A model generated the notes under the pieces. That model was not told the DNA's origin, did not search any database, and saw only the letters and a program-made list of their open reading frames with translations. Position numbers and translations under genes: made by a program. This document shows, in pieces, positions 1 through 8,479 of a stretch of DNA of 64,000 bases. The DNA lies in assembly GCF_036227265.1 (NCBI RefSeq), contig NZ_CP109446.1, positions 1,215,501-1,279,500 of the forward strand. The letters run 5' to 3'. Source of the DNA: Streptomyces sp. NBC_01476. Lineage in GTDB: Bacteria; Actinomycetota; Actinomycetes; Streptomycetales; Streptomycetaceae. Numbering within the stretch: the first letter of the stretch is position 1; each line of letters opens with the position of its first letter.

Positions 1-726
1 GTGGTCGCCGAGCAGTTCGGCGTGCTGGAGGCGCTGTTTCCGGGCCGGATCGACATGGGCCTTGGCCGGTCGGTGGGCTTCACCGAGGGCATCCGCAAGG
101 CACTGGGCGCCGGCAAGGACGCGGCCGACGGCTTCGACGCGCAGCTGACCGAGCTGCTGGGCTGGTTCACCGGCACCCAGCGGACGTATCCGCAGGTGCA
201 CGCCTGGCCGGCCGAAGGGCTGCGGCCTGCGCCGTTCGTGCTGGCCGTCGGCAGCGGCGCGGAACTGGCCGCCGCCCACGGGCTGCCGCTGGTGATCGGC
301 GGCCGCAGCGAGGACGACCTGCTGCGCTCGGTGGACCGCTACCGGGCCGCCTTCCGCCCGTCCGCGTGGGCCGCGGCGCCGTATGTGGTGCTCTCCGGGA
401 CGGTCGCGGTCGCCGAGGACCCCGAGCAGGCCCGCCGGCTGCCGGCCGCCGAGGCATGGGCGACCGCCTACAGCCGCAGCCACGGCGCCTTCCCGCCGCT
501 GGAGCCGTACGAGGCGATCGCCGCGCGGGCCATGACGGTGCAGGAGCGCGAGCGCTTCGAGGAGGCCGCGAGCCGCCAGCTGTACGGCACCCCGGAGCAG
601 GTGGCCAAGGTGCTGGAGTCGCTGCTGATCCGCAGCGCGGCGGACGAGTACCTGGTCACCACGACCGGTTACGACCGCGCCGAGCGGCTGCGTTCGTACG
701 AGCTGCTGGCCGCACTGACGCACTGA
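1..726 (+). CDS. LLM class flavin-dependent oxidoreductase, 5' end outside window
   Basis: Luciferase-like monooxygenase family enzyme, expected to use FMN or F420 on an unknown substrate in the cytosol. The visible protein opens with ALFPGRIDMGLGRSVG, a conserved stretch that normally lies about 90-110 residues into these roughly 340-residue proteins, so the GTG at base 1 is probably an internal codon and the true start lies upstream of the window. The C-terminal part carries the family's YGTPEQV segment, which normally supports the last helices of the TIM barrel. Stop TGA at 724-726. The next gene follows after 42 bases, so they could share a transcript, but that gene has its own promoter-like box. 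Family assignment is secure; substrate is unknown. Confidence 0.8.
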   Translation: MVAEQFGVLEALFPGRIDMGLGRSVGFTEGIRKALGAGKDAADGFDAQLTELLGWFTGTQRTYPQVHAWPAEGLRPAPFVLAVGSGAELAAAHGLPLVIGGRSEDDLLRSVDRYRAAFRPSAWAAAPYVVLSGTVAVAEDPEQARRLPAAEAWATAYSRSHGAFPPLEPYEAIAARAMTVQERERFEEAASRQLYGTPEQVAKVLESLLIRSAADEYLVTTTGYDRAERLRSYELLAALTH

Positions 727-756
727 ACCGGAGAACCGACGGGGGACACCGATGGA

Positions 757-762
757 TAGGGT
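757..762 (+). promoter_or_regulatory. -10-like box TAGGGT, leaderless start of MBL hydrolase
   Basis: TAGGGT fits the actinobacterial TANNNT -10 pattern and ends six bases before the ATG at 769, with no Shine-Dalgarno sequence between. This places a predicted transcription start at or next to the start codon, giving a leaderless mRNA. No convincing -35 was seen, so this rests on position and pattern only. Confidence 0.4.
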
Positions 763-768
763 CGTTGC

Positions 769-1614
769 ATGACTCAACGACAGCGGGGCGGGCTCGATGT
801 GCGCTGGCACGCGGGGTGGCCGTCGGCCAAGCACGACCCGGCGCCGGACATCCAGCTGCACTCCTACGACGAGAGCACGCTGATCCTGCGGCAGAACATG
901 TCGGTGCACTTCGAGGCGCCGTTCATGTTCCTGCTGCTGGGCGAGGAGCGCGCGCTGCTGCTGGACACCGGGGCCACCGCCGACCCGGCGTACTTCCCGC
1001 TGCGGCGGGTGGTGGACGAGGCGGTGGCGCAGTGGCTGGCGCTGCACCCGTACCCGTCGTACGGGATGGTGGTCGCGCACACCCACGGCCACGGTGACCA
1101 CATCGCGGGCGACGGGCAGTTCGCGGACCGCCCGCACACCGTGACGGTCGGCCCCGGGCTGGACGCGGTCCGCGGCTACTTCGGTCTTCCGCACTGGCCG
1201 GACGGCACCGCGTCGCTGGATCTGGGCGGCCGGGTGCTGGACGTCATCCCGGGCCCGGGGCACGAGCCGGCCGCCGCGGTCTTCCACGACCGCCGCACCG
1301 GGCTGCTCTTCACCGGCGACACCCTCTACCCCGGCCACCTCTACATCCGCGACCTCCCGGCGTACACCGCGACCGTGGACCGGCTGCTGAACTTCTGCGA
1401 GCGCCACCCGGTCACCCAGCTGCTGGGGTGCCACATAGAGATGACCACCACCCCCGGCGACGACTATCCGCGGGGCACCACCCACCAGCCCGACGAAGCG
1501 CCGCTGCAGATGGACCCCGGGCACCTGCGGGCGCTGCGGCGCGCCCTCACCGAGGCCGGGGGCCGGCCCGGTGTGCACCGCTACGCGGACTTCCTGCTGC
1601 ACATCGAGGAGTGA
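769..1614 (+). CDS. MBL-fold metallo-hydrolase
   Basis: Metallo-beta-lactamase superfamily hydrolase of 281 residues. The metal-binding HTHGHGDH motif sits near residues 104-111, followed by a later His in GPGHEP, the Asp in TGDTLY and a C-terminal His (LLGCHIEM), which together give the usual binuclear zinc site. No signal peptide is visible, so it should be cytosolic. The domain is of the glyoxalase-II/general hydrolase type rather than a dedicated beta-lactamase, and the substrate cannot be read from sequence. The ATG at 769 was chosen because it begins right after a TANNNT box and precedes the first conserved strand. The gene stands between an oxidoreductase and a cell-wall carboxypeptidase with no evident functional link. 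Confidence 0.85.
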   Translation: MTQRQRGGLDVRWHAGWPSAKHDPAPDIQLHSYDESTLILRQNMSVHFEAPFMFLLLGEERALLLDTGATADPAYFPLRRVVDEAVAQWLALHPYPSYGMVVAHTHGHGDHIAGDGQFADRPHTVTVGPGLDAVRGYFGLPHWPDGTASLDLGGRVLDVIPGPGHEPAAAVFHDRRTGLLFTGDTLYPGHLYIRDLPAYTATVDRLLNFCERHPVTQLLGCHIEMTTTPGDDYPRGTTHQPDEAPLQMDPGHLRALRRALTEAGGRPGVHRYADFLLHIEE

Positions 1615-1722
1615 CGGTGTGTCGGCTTGCCGGGTGACGGCCCGTCGGTTCCGCGTCACCCGGAGGCACGCCTTCTCATCCGGATGGGCCTCGCCGCGGT
1701 GCCGGGCGGGTGCGGGCGTTCC

Positions 1723-1728
1723 TAACGT
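1723..1728 (+). promoter_or_regulatory. -10-like box TAACGT, leaderless start of D,D-carboxypeptidase
   Basis: TAACGT (TANNNT) ends six bases before the ATG at 1735 and there is no Shine-Dalgarno sequence in between. As at 757-762, the arrangement predicts transcription starting at the A of the start codon. The -35 is unclear. Confidence 0.4.
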
Positions 1729-1734
1729 GGCGGC

Positions 1735-3078
1735 ATGACTGCCTCGCACCCTCCTCGCTCCCGTGTCCCCACCCGGGCGGCCGGACCCGCCGGCCGCCAC
1801 ACCGCCACACCGGCCTGCGCCCTCGCCGCGGCCTGCTGCCTCGCGGCGCTGAGCACGCTGCCCGCCGCTGCCGCCTCCGGCGACGGGCACGGCTCGGCCG
1901 GCTCCTCGTCCTCCGTCGCGGCCGGCGGCGCACTGCTCGGCAGGCCCGGTGTCCAGCTGCGGCCCGAGGACGACACCCCGGCGCTGCCGGCCGGCCTGTC
2001 CGCGCTCTCCTGGACCGTCTCCGACGCCCGCACCGGCCAGGTGCTCGCCGCGAAGGACGCGCACCGGCAGCTGCCGCCCGCCTCCACCCTCAAGACGCTC
2101 TTCGCCGACACGGTGCTGCCCCGTATCCCGCGCGAGACGACCCACAAGGTCACCGACGAGGACCTGGCCGGCATCGGCGAGGGCAGCAGCCTGGTCGGTA
2201 TCCAGGCCGGCCAGACGTACACCGTCGCGGACCTGTGGCGCGGGGTCTTCCTCGCCTCCGGCAACGACGCCGTGCACGTCCTGGCGCACATGAACGGCTC
2301 GGTGCCGCTGACCGTCTCCCAGATGCAGGCCAAGGCGAAGATGCTCGGCGCCGACGACACCCATGTGGTCTCACCCGACGGCTACGACGAGCCGGGCCAG
2401 GTCTCCTCCGCCTACGACCTGGCGGTCTTCGCCCGGGCGGGCCTGGCCGACCCCGACTTCGCGGAGTACTGCTCGACGGCGAGCGCGCAGTTCCCCGGCG
2501 GTTACGACGCCAACGGCAACTACGTGGAGTCCTTCGGCATCCAGAACACCAACCGGCTGCTCACCGGCGCCGACGGCGTCACCAAGTACCCCGGCGTCAT
2601 CGGGGTGAAGAACGGCTACACCACCAACGCGGGCAACACCCTGATCGCCGCCGCCACCCACGGCGAACGCACCCTCATCGCCACCGTCATGAACCCCCAG
2701 TCCGGCAAACCGCAAGCCGTCTACCACGAGGCCACCGCGCTGCTGGACTGGGGCTTCGAGGCGGCGGGACGCACCGGGTCGGTCGGCACCCTCAACAGCG
2801 TCCAGCCGGCCGCGCTCCAGGGCAGTGGGGCGAACGCCCCGGCGGCCGGCGCCCCGCACGCCGGCGCTCCGCCCGCCCGGGCCCCGCATGCGCAGGCCCC
2901 GGCCGCCGCCGCACCGGTCCGCCGCACACCGGCCACACTGCCCGCCGAGGCACCTGCCGCGCACACCGCGTCGCCGACCGGCTCGCCGACGGCCTGGTAC
3001 ATCGGCGGCGCGCTGGCCGTGGTGGCCGCCGTGTCGGTGCTGGTGCTGCGCAAGCGCGCGACGGCCAGGCCGCGTTGA
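1735..3078 (+). CDS. D-alanyl-D-alanine carboxypeptidase (serine hydrolase, S11-like), membrane anchored
   Basis: Penicillin-binding-protein family serine hydrolase of 447 residues that should trim pentapeptide stems of peptidoglycan outside the cell. An N-terminal Ala-rich signal segment ends near residue 48 (PAAAASG). Active-site motifs: STLK near residues 117-120 (SxxK), SGN near 174-176, and KNG near 290 in place of the usual KTG. The C-terminal 60 residues form an Ala/Pro-rich linker, then a single membrane helix (YIGGALAVVAAVSVLVL) with a basic tail, a D,D-carboxypeptidase-like stop-transfer anchor. The stop TGA overlaps the TTG start of the next gene. The KNG variant is seen but its effect is not known. 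Confidence 0.85.
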   Translation: MTASHPPRSRVPTRAAGPAGRHTATPACALAAACCLAALSTLPAAAASGDGHGSAGSSSSVAAGGALLGRPGVQLRPEDDTPALPAGLSALSWTVSDARTGQVLAAKDAHRQLPPASTLKTLFADTVLPRIPRETTHKVTDEDLAGIGEGSSLVGIQAGQTYTVADLWRGVFLASGNDAVHVLAHMNGSVPLTVSQMQAKAKMLGADDTHVVSPDGYDEPGQVSSAYDLAVFARAGLADPDFAEYCSTASAQFPGGYDANGNYVESFGIQNTNRLLTGADGVTKYPGVIGVKNGYTTNAGNTLIAAATHGERTLIATVMNPQSGKPQAVYHEATALLDWGFEAAGRTGSVGTLNSVQPAALQGSGANAPAAGAPHAGAPPARAPHAQAPAAAAPVRRTPATLPAEAPAAHTASPTGSPTAWYIGGALAVVAAVSVLVLRKRATARPR

Positions 3079-4598
3079 GCACCGACGGCGGCGGCCTGCA
3101 CTGCCTGGTGACCGGCGCCACCGGATACATCGGCGGGCGGCTCGTCCCCGGGCTGCTGGCCGCGGGCCACCGGGTGCGGTGCGCCGCGCGTACCCCGGAG
3201 AAGCTCCGCGACCACCCCTGGGCGGCCGACGTGGAGACGGTCCGGGCGGACGTGCTCGACGCCGGGGCGGTGGCCGAGGCGATGCGCGGCATCGACGTGG
3301 CCTACTACCTGGTGCACGGGCTGGGCGGCGCCGACTTCGAGCGGACCGACCGGGAGTCGGCCCGGATCTTCGGGGCCAGGGCCCGGGCGGCGGGGGTCCG
3401 GCGGATCGTCTACCTGGGCGGTCTCACCCCGCCCGGCGTGCCCGTGCAGGATCTCTCGCCGCACCTGCGCTCCCGCGCGGAGGTGGGCCGCATCCTGCTG
3501 GACTCCGGAGTGCCGACCGCCGTGCTGCGGGCCGCAGTGGTGATCGGCTCCGGCTCTGCGTCCTTCGAGATGCTGCGGTACCTCACCGAGCGACTGCCGG
3601 TCATGATCACGCCGAGCTGGGTCCGTACCCGGCTGCAGCCCGTCGGGGTGCGGGACGTCCTGCGGTATCTCGTGGGCTGTGCCGGGCTGCCGCCGGAGAT
3701 CAACCGGACCTTCGACATCGGCGGCCCCGACGTGGTCACCTACCGCGACATGATGCGGCGGTACGCCTCGATCGCCGGGCTCAGCCGGCGGCTGATCGTG
3801 CCGGTCCCGGTCCTCTCGCCTGGCCTGTCCAGCCACTGGGTCGGACTGGTCACCCCCGTTCCGGCCGCGATCGCCCGGCCGCTGGCCGAGTCGCTGCGCC
3901 ATGAGGTGGTCTGCGCCGAGCACGACATCGCCGAGTACGTTCCCGACCCGCCCGGCTGTCCGATCGGCCTGGACCAGGCGCTCGGACTGGCGCTGCGCAA
4001 GGTCAGGGACGCCGAGGTGGAGACGCGCTGGTCGTCGGCCGCGGTGCCGGGCGCGCCCAGCGACCCGCTGCCGACCGATCCGGACTGGGCCGGCGGCAGC
4101 CTCTACACCGACGTACGGTCGCTGCACATCGCCTGCTCCCCCAAGGCGCTGTGGCGGATCGTCGAGGGGATCGGCGGTGAGCACGGCTGGTACTCCTTCC
4201 CGCTTGCCTGGTCGGTACGCGGCCGGCTGGACCGGCTGGTGGGCGGGGTGGGACTGCGCCGGGGCCGCCGTGACGCCCAGCACCTGCGGGTCGGCGACTC
4301 CCTCGACTTCTGGCGGGTGGAGGAGCTCCAGCTCGGGCGCCTGCTGCGCCTGCGTGCCGAGATGCGGCTGCCGGGACGTGCCTGGCTCGAACTGACCGTC
4401 ATGCCCGGCGACCGGCCGGATCGCTGCCACTACCGCCAGCGTGCCCTCTTCCACCCGCGCGGCCTGCTCGGCCACGCCTACTGGTGGAGCATCTCCCCCT
4501 TCCACTCGGCCGTCTTCGGCGGCATGGCCCGCAACATCGCGGCAGCCGCGGTCCGTTACGAGCGGGGTGACGACGCAGCGCCGGAGCGGACGGGCTGA
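3075..4598 (+). CDS. SDR-family NAD(P)-binding oxidoreductase with C-terminal DUF2867
   Basis: Two-part protein of 507 residues. The N-terminal half is an extended short-chain dehydrogenase/NmrA-like Rossmann domain with the motif VTGATGYIGGRL within the first 20 residues; the C-terminal part (about residues 340-500) matches the DUF2867 domain often fused to it. The start is a TTG whose last two bases belong to the TGA of the preceding carboxypeptidase (TTGA overlap). The next in-frame GTG lies inside the nucleotide-binding loop and would destroy it, so TTG is preferred. Overlap suggests translational coupling, although a functional link between the two proteins is not obvious. Substrate unknown; a role in quinone or sugar-nucleotide chemistry would be a guess. 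Confidence 0.8.
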   Translation: MSTDGGGLHCLVTGATGYIGGRLVPGLLAAGHRVRCAARTPEKLRDHPWAADVETVRADVLDAGAVAEAMRGIDVAYYLVHGLGGADFERTDRESARIFGARARAAGVRRIVYLGGLTPPGVPVQDLSPHLRSRAEVGRILLDSGVPTAVLRAAVVIGSGSASFEMLRYLTERLPVMITPSWVRTRLQPVGVRDVLRYLVGCAGLPPEINRTFDIGGPDVVTYRDMMRRYASIAGLSRRLIVPVPVLSPGLSSHWVGLVTPVPAAIARPLAESLRHEVVCAEHDIAEYVPDPPGCPIGLDQALGLALRKVRDAEVETRWSSAAVPGAPSDPLPTDPDWAGGSLYTDVRSLHIACSPKALWRIVEGIGGEHGWYSFPLAWSVRGRLDRLVGGVGLRRGRRDAQHLRVGDSLDFWRVEELQLGRLLRLRAEMRLPGRAWLELTVMPGDRPDRCHYRQRALFHPRGLLGHAYWWSISPFHSAVFGGMARNIAAAAVRYERGDDAAPERTG

Positions 4599-4871
4599 GG
4601 CGCCCGCCGGCCGGAAACCCGGCCAGAGATCCGGTCAGAGATCCGGTCAGAAACCCGGCCCGGCGCGAGGGCGCCGGCGGACCGGCGTCGCGGTCAGGCC
4701 CTGCGCGCGGTGACCGCGATCGGGGTCCGCAGGCGACGGTTCCCGATCTTTGCCGGGCCGGTGGCGGAGAAGCGCTGACGTGGCCGTATCGTCGGCAGTA
4801 CGCTCTGTTGCCTCAAGGCCAACGCCGCCCGGGGGGGCCGGGACGTCCGCCCGGAGGGAGCCTTCTGCGTC
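4599..4871. other. Intergenic region with short direct repeats
   Basis: Between the SDR gene and the Mrr-TerD gene. It holds tandem near-copies of GATCCGGTCAGA at about 4628-4652 and GC-rich half-palindromes that might act as a terminator, but no strong T-tailed hairpin. No gene was seen on either strand. The start of the next gene lies close to a GGAGG at 4854-4858. Confidence 0.4.
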
Positions 4872-7031
4872 ATGAGCCGTCGTTCGACCGGTCCGGTGTC
4901 CACGTGGGCCGAGATACAGCGGCAGCGCCAACGGCAGACCGAGGCACAACACCGGGCCCAGGCCGTGCAGTTGCGGGAGGCGGAGCGCAGGCAGCGGGCC
5001 GCCGAGCGGGCCCAGGCACGCAGCCGGCGGGAGCAGCAGGCGGAGTACCGCTCCCGGCGGGAGGCCGACGCCCGTAACCGCACCGACGAACTCGACCGCA
5101 GAATGGCGGAGTTGTCAGGACTGCTGCGGGCCGGCTGCACCGCCGCGGTGTTCTCGCCGGACGCCCTGCTCGCCTCGGAGCAGTTGGAGCCCTTCGCACC
5201 TGGCCGGCTCGCCGACCCGCTCCCGATGCCGCGGCCCGAGGCGTATCTGCCCGCGCAGCGCTCCGGCTGGGGCTTCGGCAACCGCGCGCAGGAACAGGCG
5301 GCGCGGGCCCGCTACGAGGACGGCCTGCGCGCCGCGCAGGCCGCGGAGGCGCGGCGGCAGCAGCAACTCGCCGCCTACCGCGAGCAGTACCGCCAGTGGG
5401 CGGACAGCCGCCTGGCCGAGGTCCGGCGGCACAACGCCGAGGTGCAAACCACCCTCGCGGCGCTGCGGCGGGGCGAACCGGCAGCTGTGGTCGAGTACTT
5501 GACGGCCGCTCTCTATGCCTCGCCGGTCTGGCCGGAGGGCCTGCCCCGCCAGGTGTCGGCGTCCTTCGAACCGCCCGAGCGGCGGCTGCTGCTCAACTGG
5601 GAGCTGCCGCCCTTCGCGGTGATCCCGGAGAGTTCGCTGGTGCGCTACCTGCCGGGCGCGGACCGGGACAAGGAAGTGGCCAGGCCCGCCACCGAGCGCC
5701 GCGCCGCCTACCGCGACCTGCTCGCCCAGTGTCTGCTGCTGGTGCTGCGCGAGGTCTTCGGCGCCGACCGCTTCGAACTGCTCGACTCGGTCGTGCTCAA
5801 CGGCTTCGTGGACGACGTCGATCCGGCCACCGGGCACCGTACCCCGGTCTATCTGGCCAGTGTCGCGGTGTCCAGGTCCGACTTCGCCGCGGTCAACCTG
5901 GCCGCGGTCGACGCGGCGGACTGCCTGGTCGAGGGGCTGGGCGGGCAGTTGTCACCGCGTCCCGACCGGCGGACCGCGGTGCCGCCGGCCCGGCTGCCGG
6001 GGGCCGCGGGCCGGGCGGTCGTCTCGCACGGCGGCGAGGACGCGGACGACGAGCCCGACCTGCTGGCGATGGACCCGCTGGAGTTCGAGGAGCTGGTCGC
6101 CGAGCTGTTCCGGGCGATGGGCATGCAGGCGGTGACCACGGTCCGCTCCGGTGACGGCGGGGTGGACGTGGACGCGCTCGACCCCGATCCGATCCGCGGC
6201 GGGAAGATCGCCGTACAGGTCAAGCGTTACCGCAAGACGGTGCCGCCGACCGCGGTGCGCGACCTGTACGGCACGGTGCAGAGCATCGGCGCCAACAAGG
6301 GCGTGCTGGTCACCACCTCCGGCTTCGGCCGCAGCTCCTATGTCTTCGTCAGCGGCAAACCGATGACTCTCGTGTCGGGTACCGACCTGGTGGCACTGCT
6401 GCACCAGTACGGGCTGCGCGGGCGGCTCGGCCCGGCGACCGCTCCGGAAGCGGCCCCGCACCCGGCCGGCGGCCCCGGACAGGACACGCGGGACGCCCGT
6501 GACGCCCATGACGCTCAGGACGCCGATGACGCTGAGGACGCTGACGCCAGCGTGCTCGGCATGTGGTGGTCAGGCTCGGTCCGGCTCGATGTCTGCGCCC
6601 TGGTGTGCACGGGCGGCCGGGCCCTGGGTGACGACCACTTCGTCTTCTACAACAACCCGCGCACCCCGGACGGCACTGTGCGGATGATGCCGGCCCTGGG
6701 TACGGACAAGGCCGCGATCTGGGTGAGTTTCGACCGGCTGCCGGCCCGCGCCGACCGGGTGGTGCTGGTCGCCGCGGTCGACCCGGAGGCGGATCCGCAC
6801 GCCGATCTCACCGGCTTCACCGACGCCCGCATCCGCCTGACCGATCCGGCGGGCGACGAGGCCGACCGGCTGGAGGTCTCCGACGGCAGGCCGGGCGAGA
6901 CCGCGCTGGTGCTCGGCTCCTTCCGCCGGCGGGCGGACGGGAACTGGAACTTCGTGCCAGGTGGCAAGGGGTATCCGGGCCCCGATGGGCTGCTCGATCT
7001 GGTGCAGGAACACGGCATCGAGGTGGAGTGA
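4872..7031 (+). CDS. Mrr-type restriction endonuclease fused to a TerD domain
   Basis: A 719-residue multidomain protein. Residues 1-75 are a highly charged Gln/Arg/Glu-rich coiled coil; 75-330 is a conserved-looking region of unknown fold. About 395-505 is an Mrr_cat (PD-(D/E)xK) endonuclease: LEFEELVAELF, then GGVDVD and the catalytic AVQVKRY near 448-454, and a final GVLVTTSGF. A linker of repeated Asp-Ala-x triplets (about 535-560) leads to a C-terminal TerD domain (MWWSGSVRLDV onward, to the end). Mrr proteins cleave modified DNA; TerD proteins bind calcium and belong to tellurite-resistance/phage-inhibition loci. The fusion suggests a membrane- or Ca-linked DNA-restriction effector, an inference. 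No methylase or other restriction gene is adjacent. ATG follows GGAGG at 4854. Confidence 0.85.
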   Translation: MSRRSTGPVSTWAEIQRQRQRQTEAQHRAQAVQLREAERRQRAAERAQARSRREQQAEYRSRREADARNRTDELDRRMAELSGLLRAGCTAAVFSPDALLASEQLEPFAPGRLADPLPMPRPEAYLPAQRSGWGFGNRAQEQAARARYEDGLRAAQAAEARRQQQLAAYREQYRQWADSRLAEVRRHNAEVQTTLAALRRGEPAAVVEYLTAALYASPVWPEGLPRQVSASFEPPERRLLLNWELPPFAVIPESSLVRYLPGADRDKEVARPATERRAAYRDLLAQCLLLVLREVFGADRFELLDSVVLNGFVDDVDPATGHRTPVYLASVAVSRSDFAAVNLAAVDAADCLVEGLGGQLSPRPDRRTAVPPARLPGAAGRAVVSHGGEDADDEPDLLAMDPLEFEELVAELFRAMGMQAVTTVRSGDGGVDVDALDPDPIRGGKIAVQVKRYRKTVPPTAVRDLYGTVQSIGANKGVLVTTSGFGRSSYVFVSGKPMTLVSGTDLVALLHQYGLRGRLGPATAPEAAPHPAGGPGQDTRDARDAHDAQDADDAEDADASVLGMWWSGSVRLDVCALVCTGGRALGDDHFVFYNNPRTPDGTVRMMPALGTDKAAIWVSFDRLPARADRVVLVAAVDPEADPHADLTGFTDARIRLTDPAGDEADRLEVSDGRPGETALVLGSFRRRADGNWNFVPGGKGYPGPDGLLDLVQEHGIEVE

Positions 7032-7320
7032 CACCAGGCGCGGCACCGGCCGTGCTAAGCTCTTACTAGGGACGCATAGTTCTCGCCTTTCTGTGGCGGC
7101 TGTCCCTGATCTTCCGGGGGTCTTCTGTGATCTCCCCGTCGTGATTTTTCCGCGACGTTCTCCATGCACCGGTCTCCGGTGGCATCTCGCGGTCCGTGGA
7201 GCGTGATGGTTCTCCGCTCGCGCCGCATCCCCCTTGTGATCTTCCGCATTCTTCCTCCCCGACCTGCTCGGCCGCGCGTCGACCCGCTCGGGACTCCCGT
7301 CCTCGAAAGGACGACGATTC
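7032..7320 (+). promoter_or_regulatory. Pyrimidine-rich leader upstream of rho paralogue
   Basis: This 289-base gap contains the short motif ACGCATAGTTC and then, from about 7085 to the start codon, an unusually C/T-rich and G-poor stretch for this genome, with repeated CTTCC, TCTTCT, TTTTTCC and TCTCC runs. Unstructured C-rich RNA is what Rho loads on (rut sites), so a self-regulating leader is plausible. A GAAAGGACG Shine-Dalgarno sits at 7306-7314. No leader peptide could be assigned with confidence. Confidence 0.45.
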
Positions 7321-8466
7321 ATGACCGACATTCTTGAACGCCCGCAGGTACAGCGGGACATGCCACCGGCCACCGTGGCCGGCGTGCTCGATGTGAGCGG
7401 CGGCCGGGGCGGCCGGCTGCGTGCTTCCGGGTGGCTGCCGTCACCCGGTGACGTCCAGGTCTCCGCGGCGCAGATCCGTGCCGCGGACCTCCGCAAGGGG
7501 GACCTGGTCGAAGGGGTAACCGGCCGGTCCGGCATCCTCGATGAGGTACGGCTGGTCAACGGACGCCCGCCTGGCCTCAGTCGGCGGCACTTCGCCGATC
7601 TGACCCCGCTGCACCCGCGGCAGCGGCTACGGCTGGAGAGCGATCGGCTCAAGGGGTCGAGCGCCGCCGCCGGGCGGATCATCGATCTGATGGCGCCGGT
7701 CGGCAAGGGCCAGCGCGGGCTGATCGTGGCGCCGCCCAAAGCGGGCAAGACCATGCTGCTGCAGAGCATCGCGGCCTCCGTCGCCGCGAATCATCCCGAG
7801 GCCCATCTGATGGTGGTGCTGCTCGACGAGCGCCCGGAAGAGGTCACCGACATGCGGCGCAGCGTGCGCGGTGAGGTGATCTCGTCGACCTTCGACCAGC
7901 CGGCCAAGCAGCACATCGCGGTGGCGGAACTGGCCGTGGAGCGGGCCAAGCGGCTGGTGGAGCTGGGGCAGGACGTGGTGATCCTGCTGGACTCGCTGAC
8001 CCGGCTGTGCCGGGCGCACAACACCGCGGGCGCCGGCAGCGGACGCACCCTGTCCGGCGGCGTGGACGCGGCGGCGCTGACCGGGCCGAAGCGGCTCTTC
8101 GGCGCGGCCCGGCTGGCCGAGGAGGGCGGCTCGCTCACCATCCTGGCCACCGCCCTGGTGGACACCGGCTCGCGTGCCGACGACTTCTACTACGAGGAGC
8201 TCAAGGGCACCGGCAACATGGAGCTCCACCTGGACCGGGCGCTGGCCGAACGCCGGATCTTCCCCGCGGTCGACGTGCTCACCTCCGGCACCCGCCGCGA
8301 GGAACTGCTGTTGCCGGCCGGCGAACTGTCGGTGGTACGCGGGCTGCGCCGGGCCCTGTACGGGCGCGACGCCCAGTCGGGCATCGATGTGCTGCTGGAG
8401 CGGATGCGGCAGACCCCGGACAACGCGGCCTTCCTCAAGCAGATCCAGAGCACCCTGCCGGCCTGA
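7321..8466 (+). CDS. rho: Transcription termination factor Rho, short paralogue
   Basis: RNA-dependent hexameric helicase that terminates transcription. The 381-residue protein has a cold-shock-like RNA-binding domain (about 15-95, GVLDVSGGRGGRLRASGWL) and a complete RecA-type motor: Walker A APPKAGKT at 137-144, Walker B VVILLDSLTRL near 218-228, the Q-loop region GAGSGRTLSGGVD and the R-loop LTGPKRLFG, and the conserved DDFYYEELKGTGNMELHLDR segment split by the arginine finger region. It lacks the Rho_N helical domain and the long basic insertion of the main actinobacterial Rho (usually over 600 residues), so it is probably a second Rho. It stands alone, not beside thrB or prmC. The ATG follows GAAAGGACG. 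Confidence 0.88.
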   Translation: MTDILERPQVQRDMPPATVAGVLDVSGGRGGRLRASGWLPSPGDVQVSAAQIRAADLRKGDLVEGVTGRSGILDEVRLVNGRPPGLSRRHFADLTPLHPRQRLRLESDRLKGSSAAAGRIIDLMAPVGKGQRGLIVAPPKAGKTMLLQSIAASVAANHPEAHLMVVLLDERPEEVTDMRRSVRGEVISSTFDQPAKQHIAVAELAVERAKRLVELGQDVVILLDSLTRLCRAHNTAGAGSGRTLSGGVDAAALTGPKRLFGAARLAEEGGSLTILATALVDTGSRADDFYYEELKGTGNMELHLDRALAERRIFPAVDVLTSGTRREELLLPAGELSVVRGLRRALYGRDAQSGIDVLLERMRQTPDNAAFLKQIQSTLPA

Positions 8467-8479
8467 GCGCCCGGCGTGC

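Noticed and set aside
2721-4505. Long open frame antisense to the carboxypeptidase and SDR genes (reverse strand, about 590 codons)
   Set aside because: It is the usual GC-rich mirror frame; composition is Arg/Pro/Gly/Val-rich without domains and it overlaps two well-supported genes.
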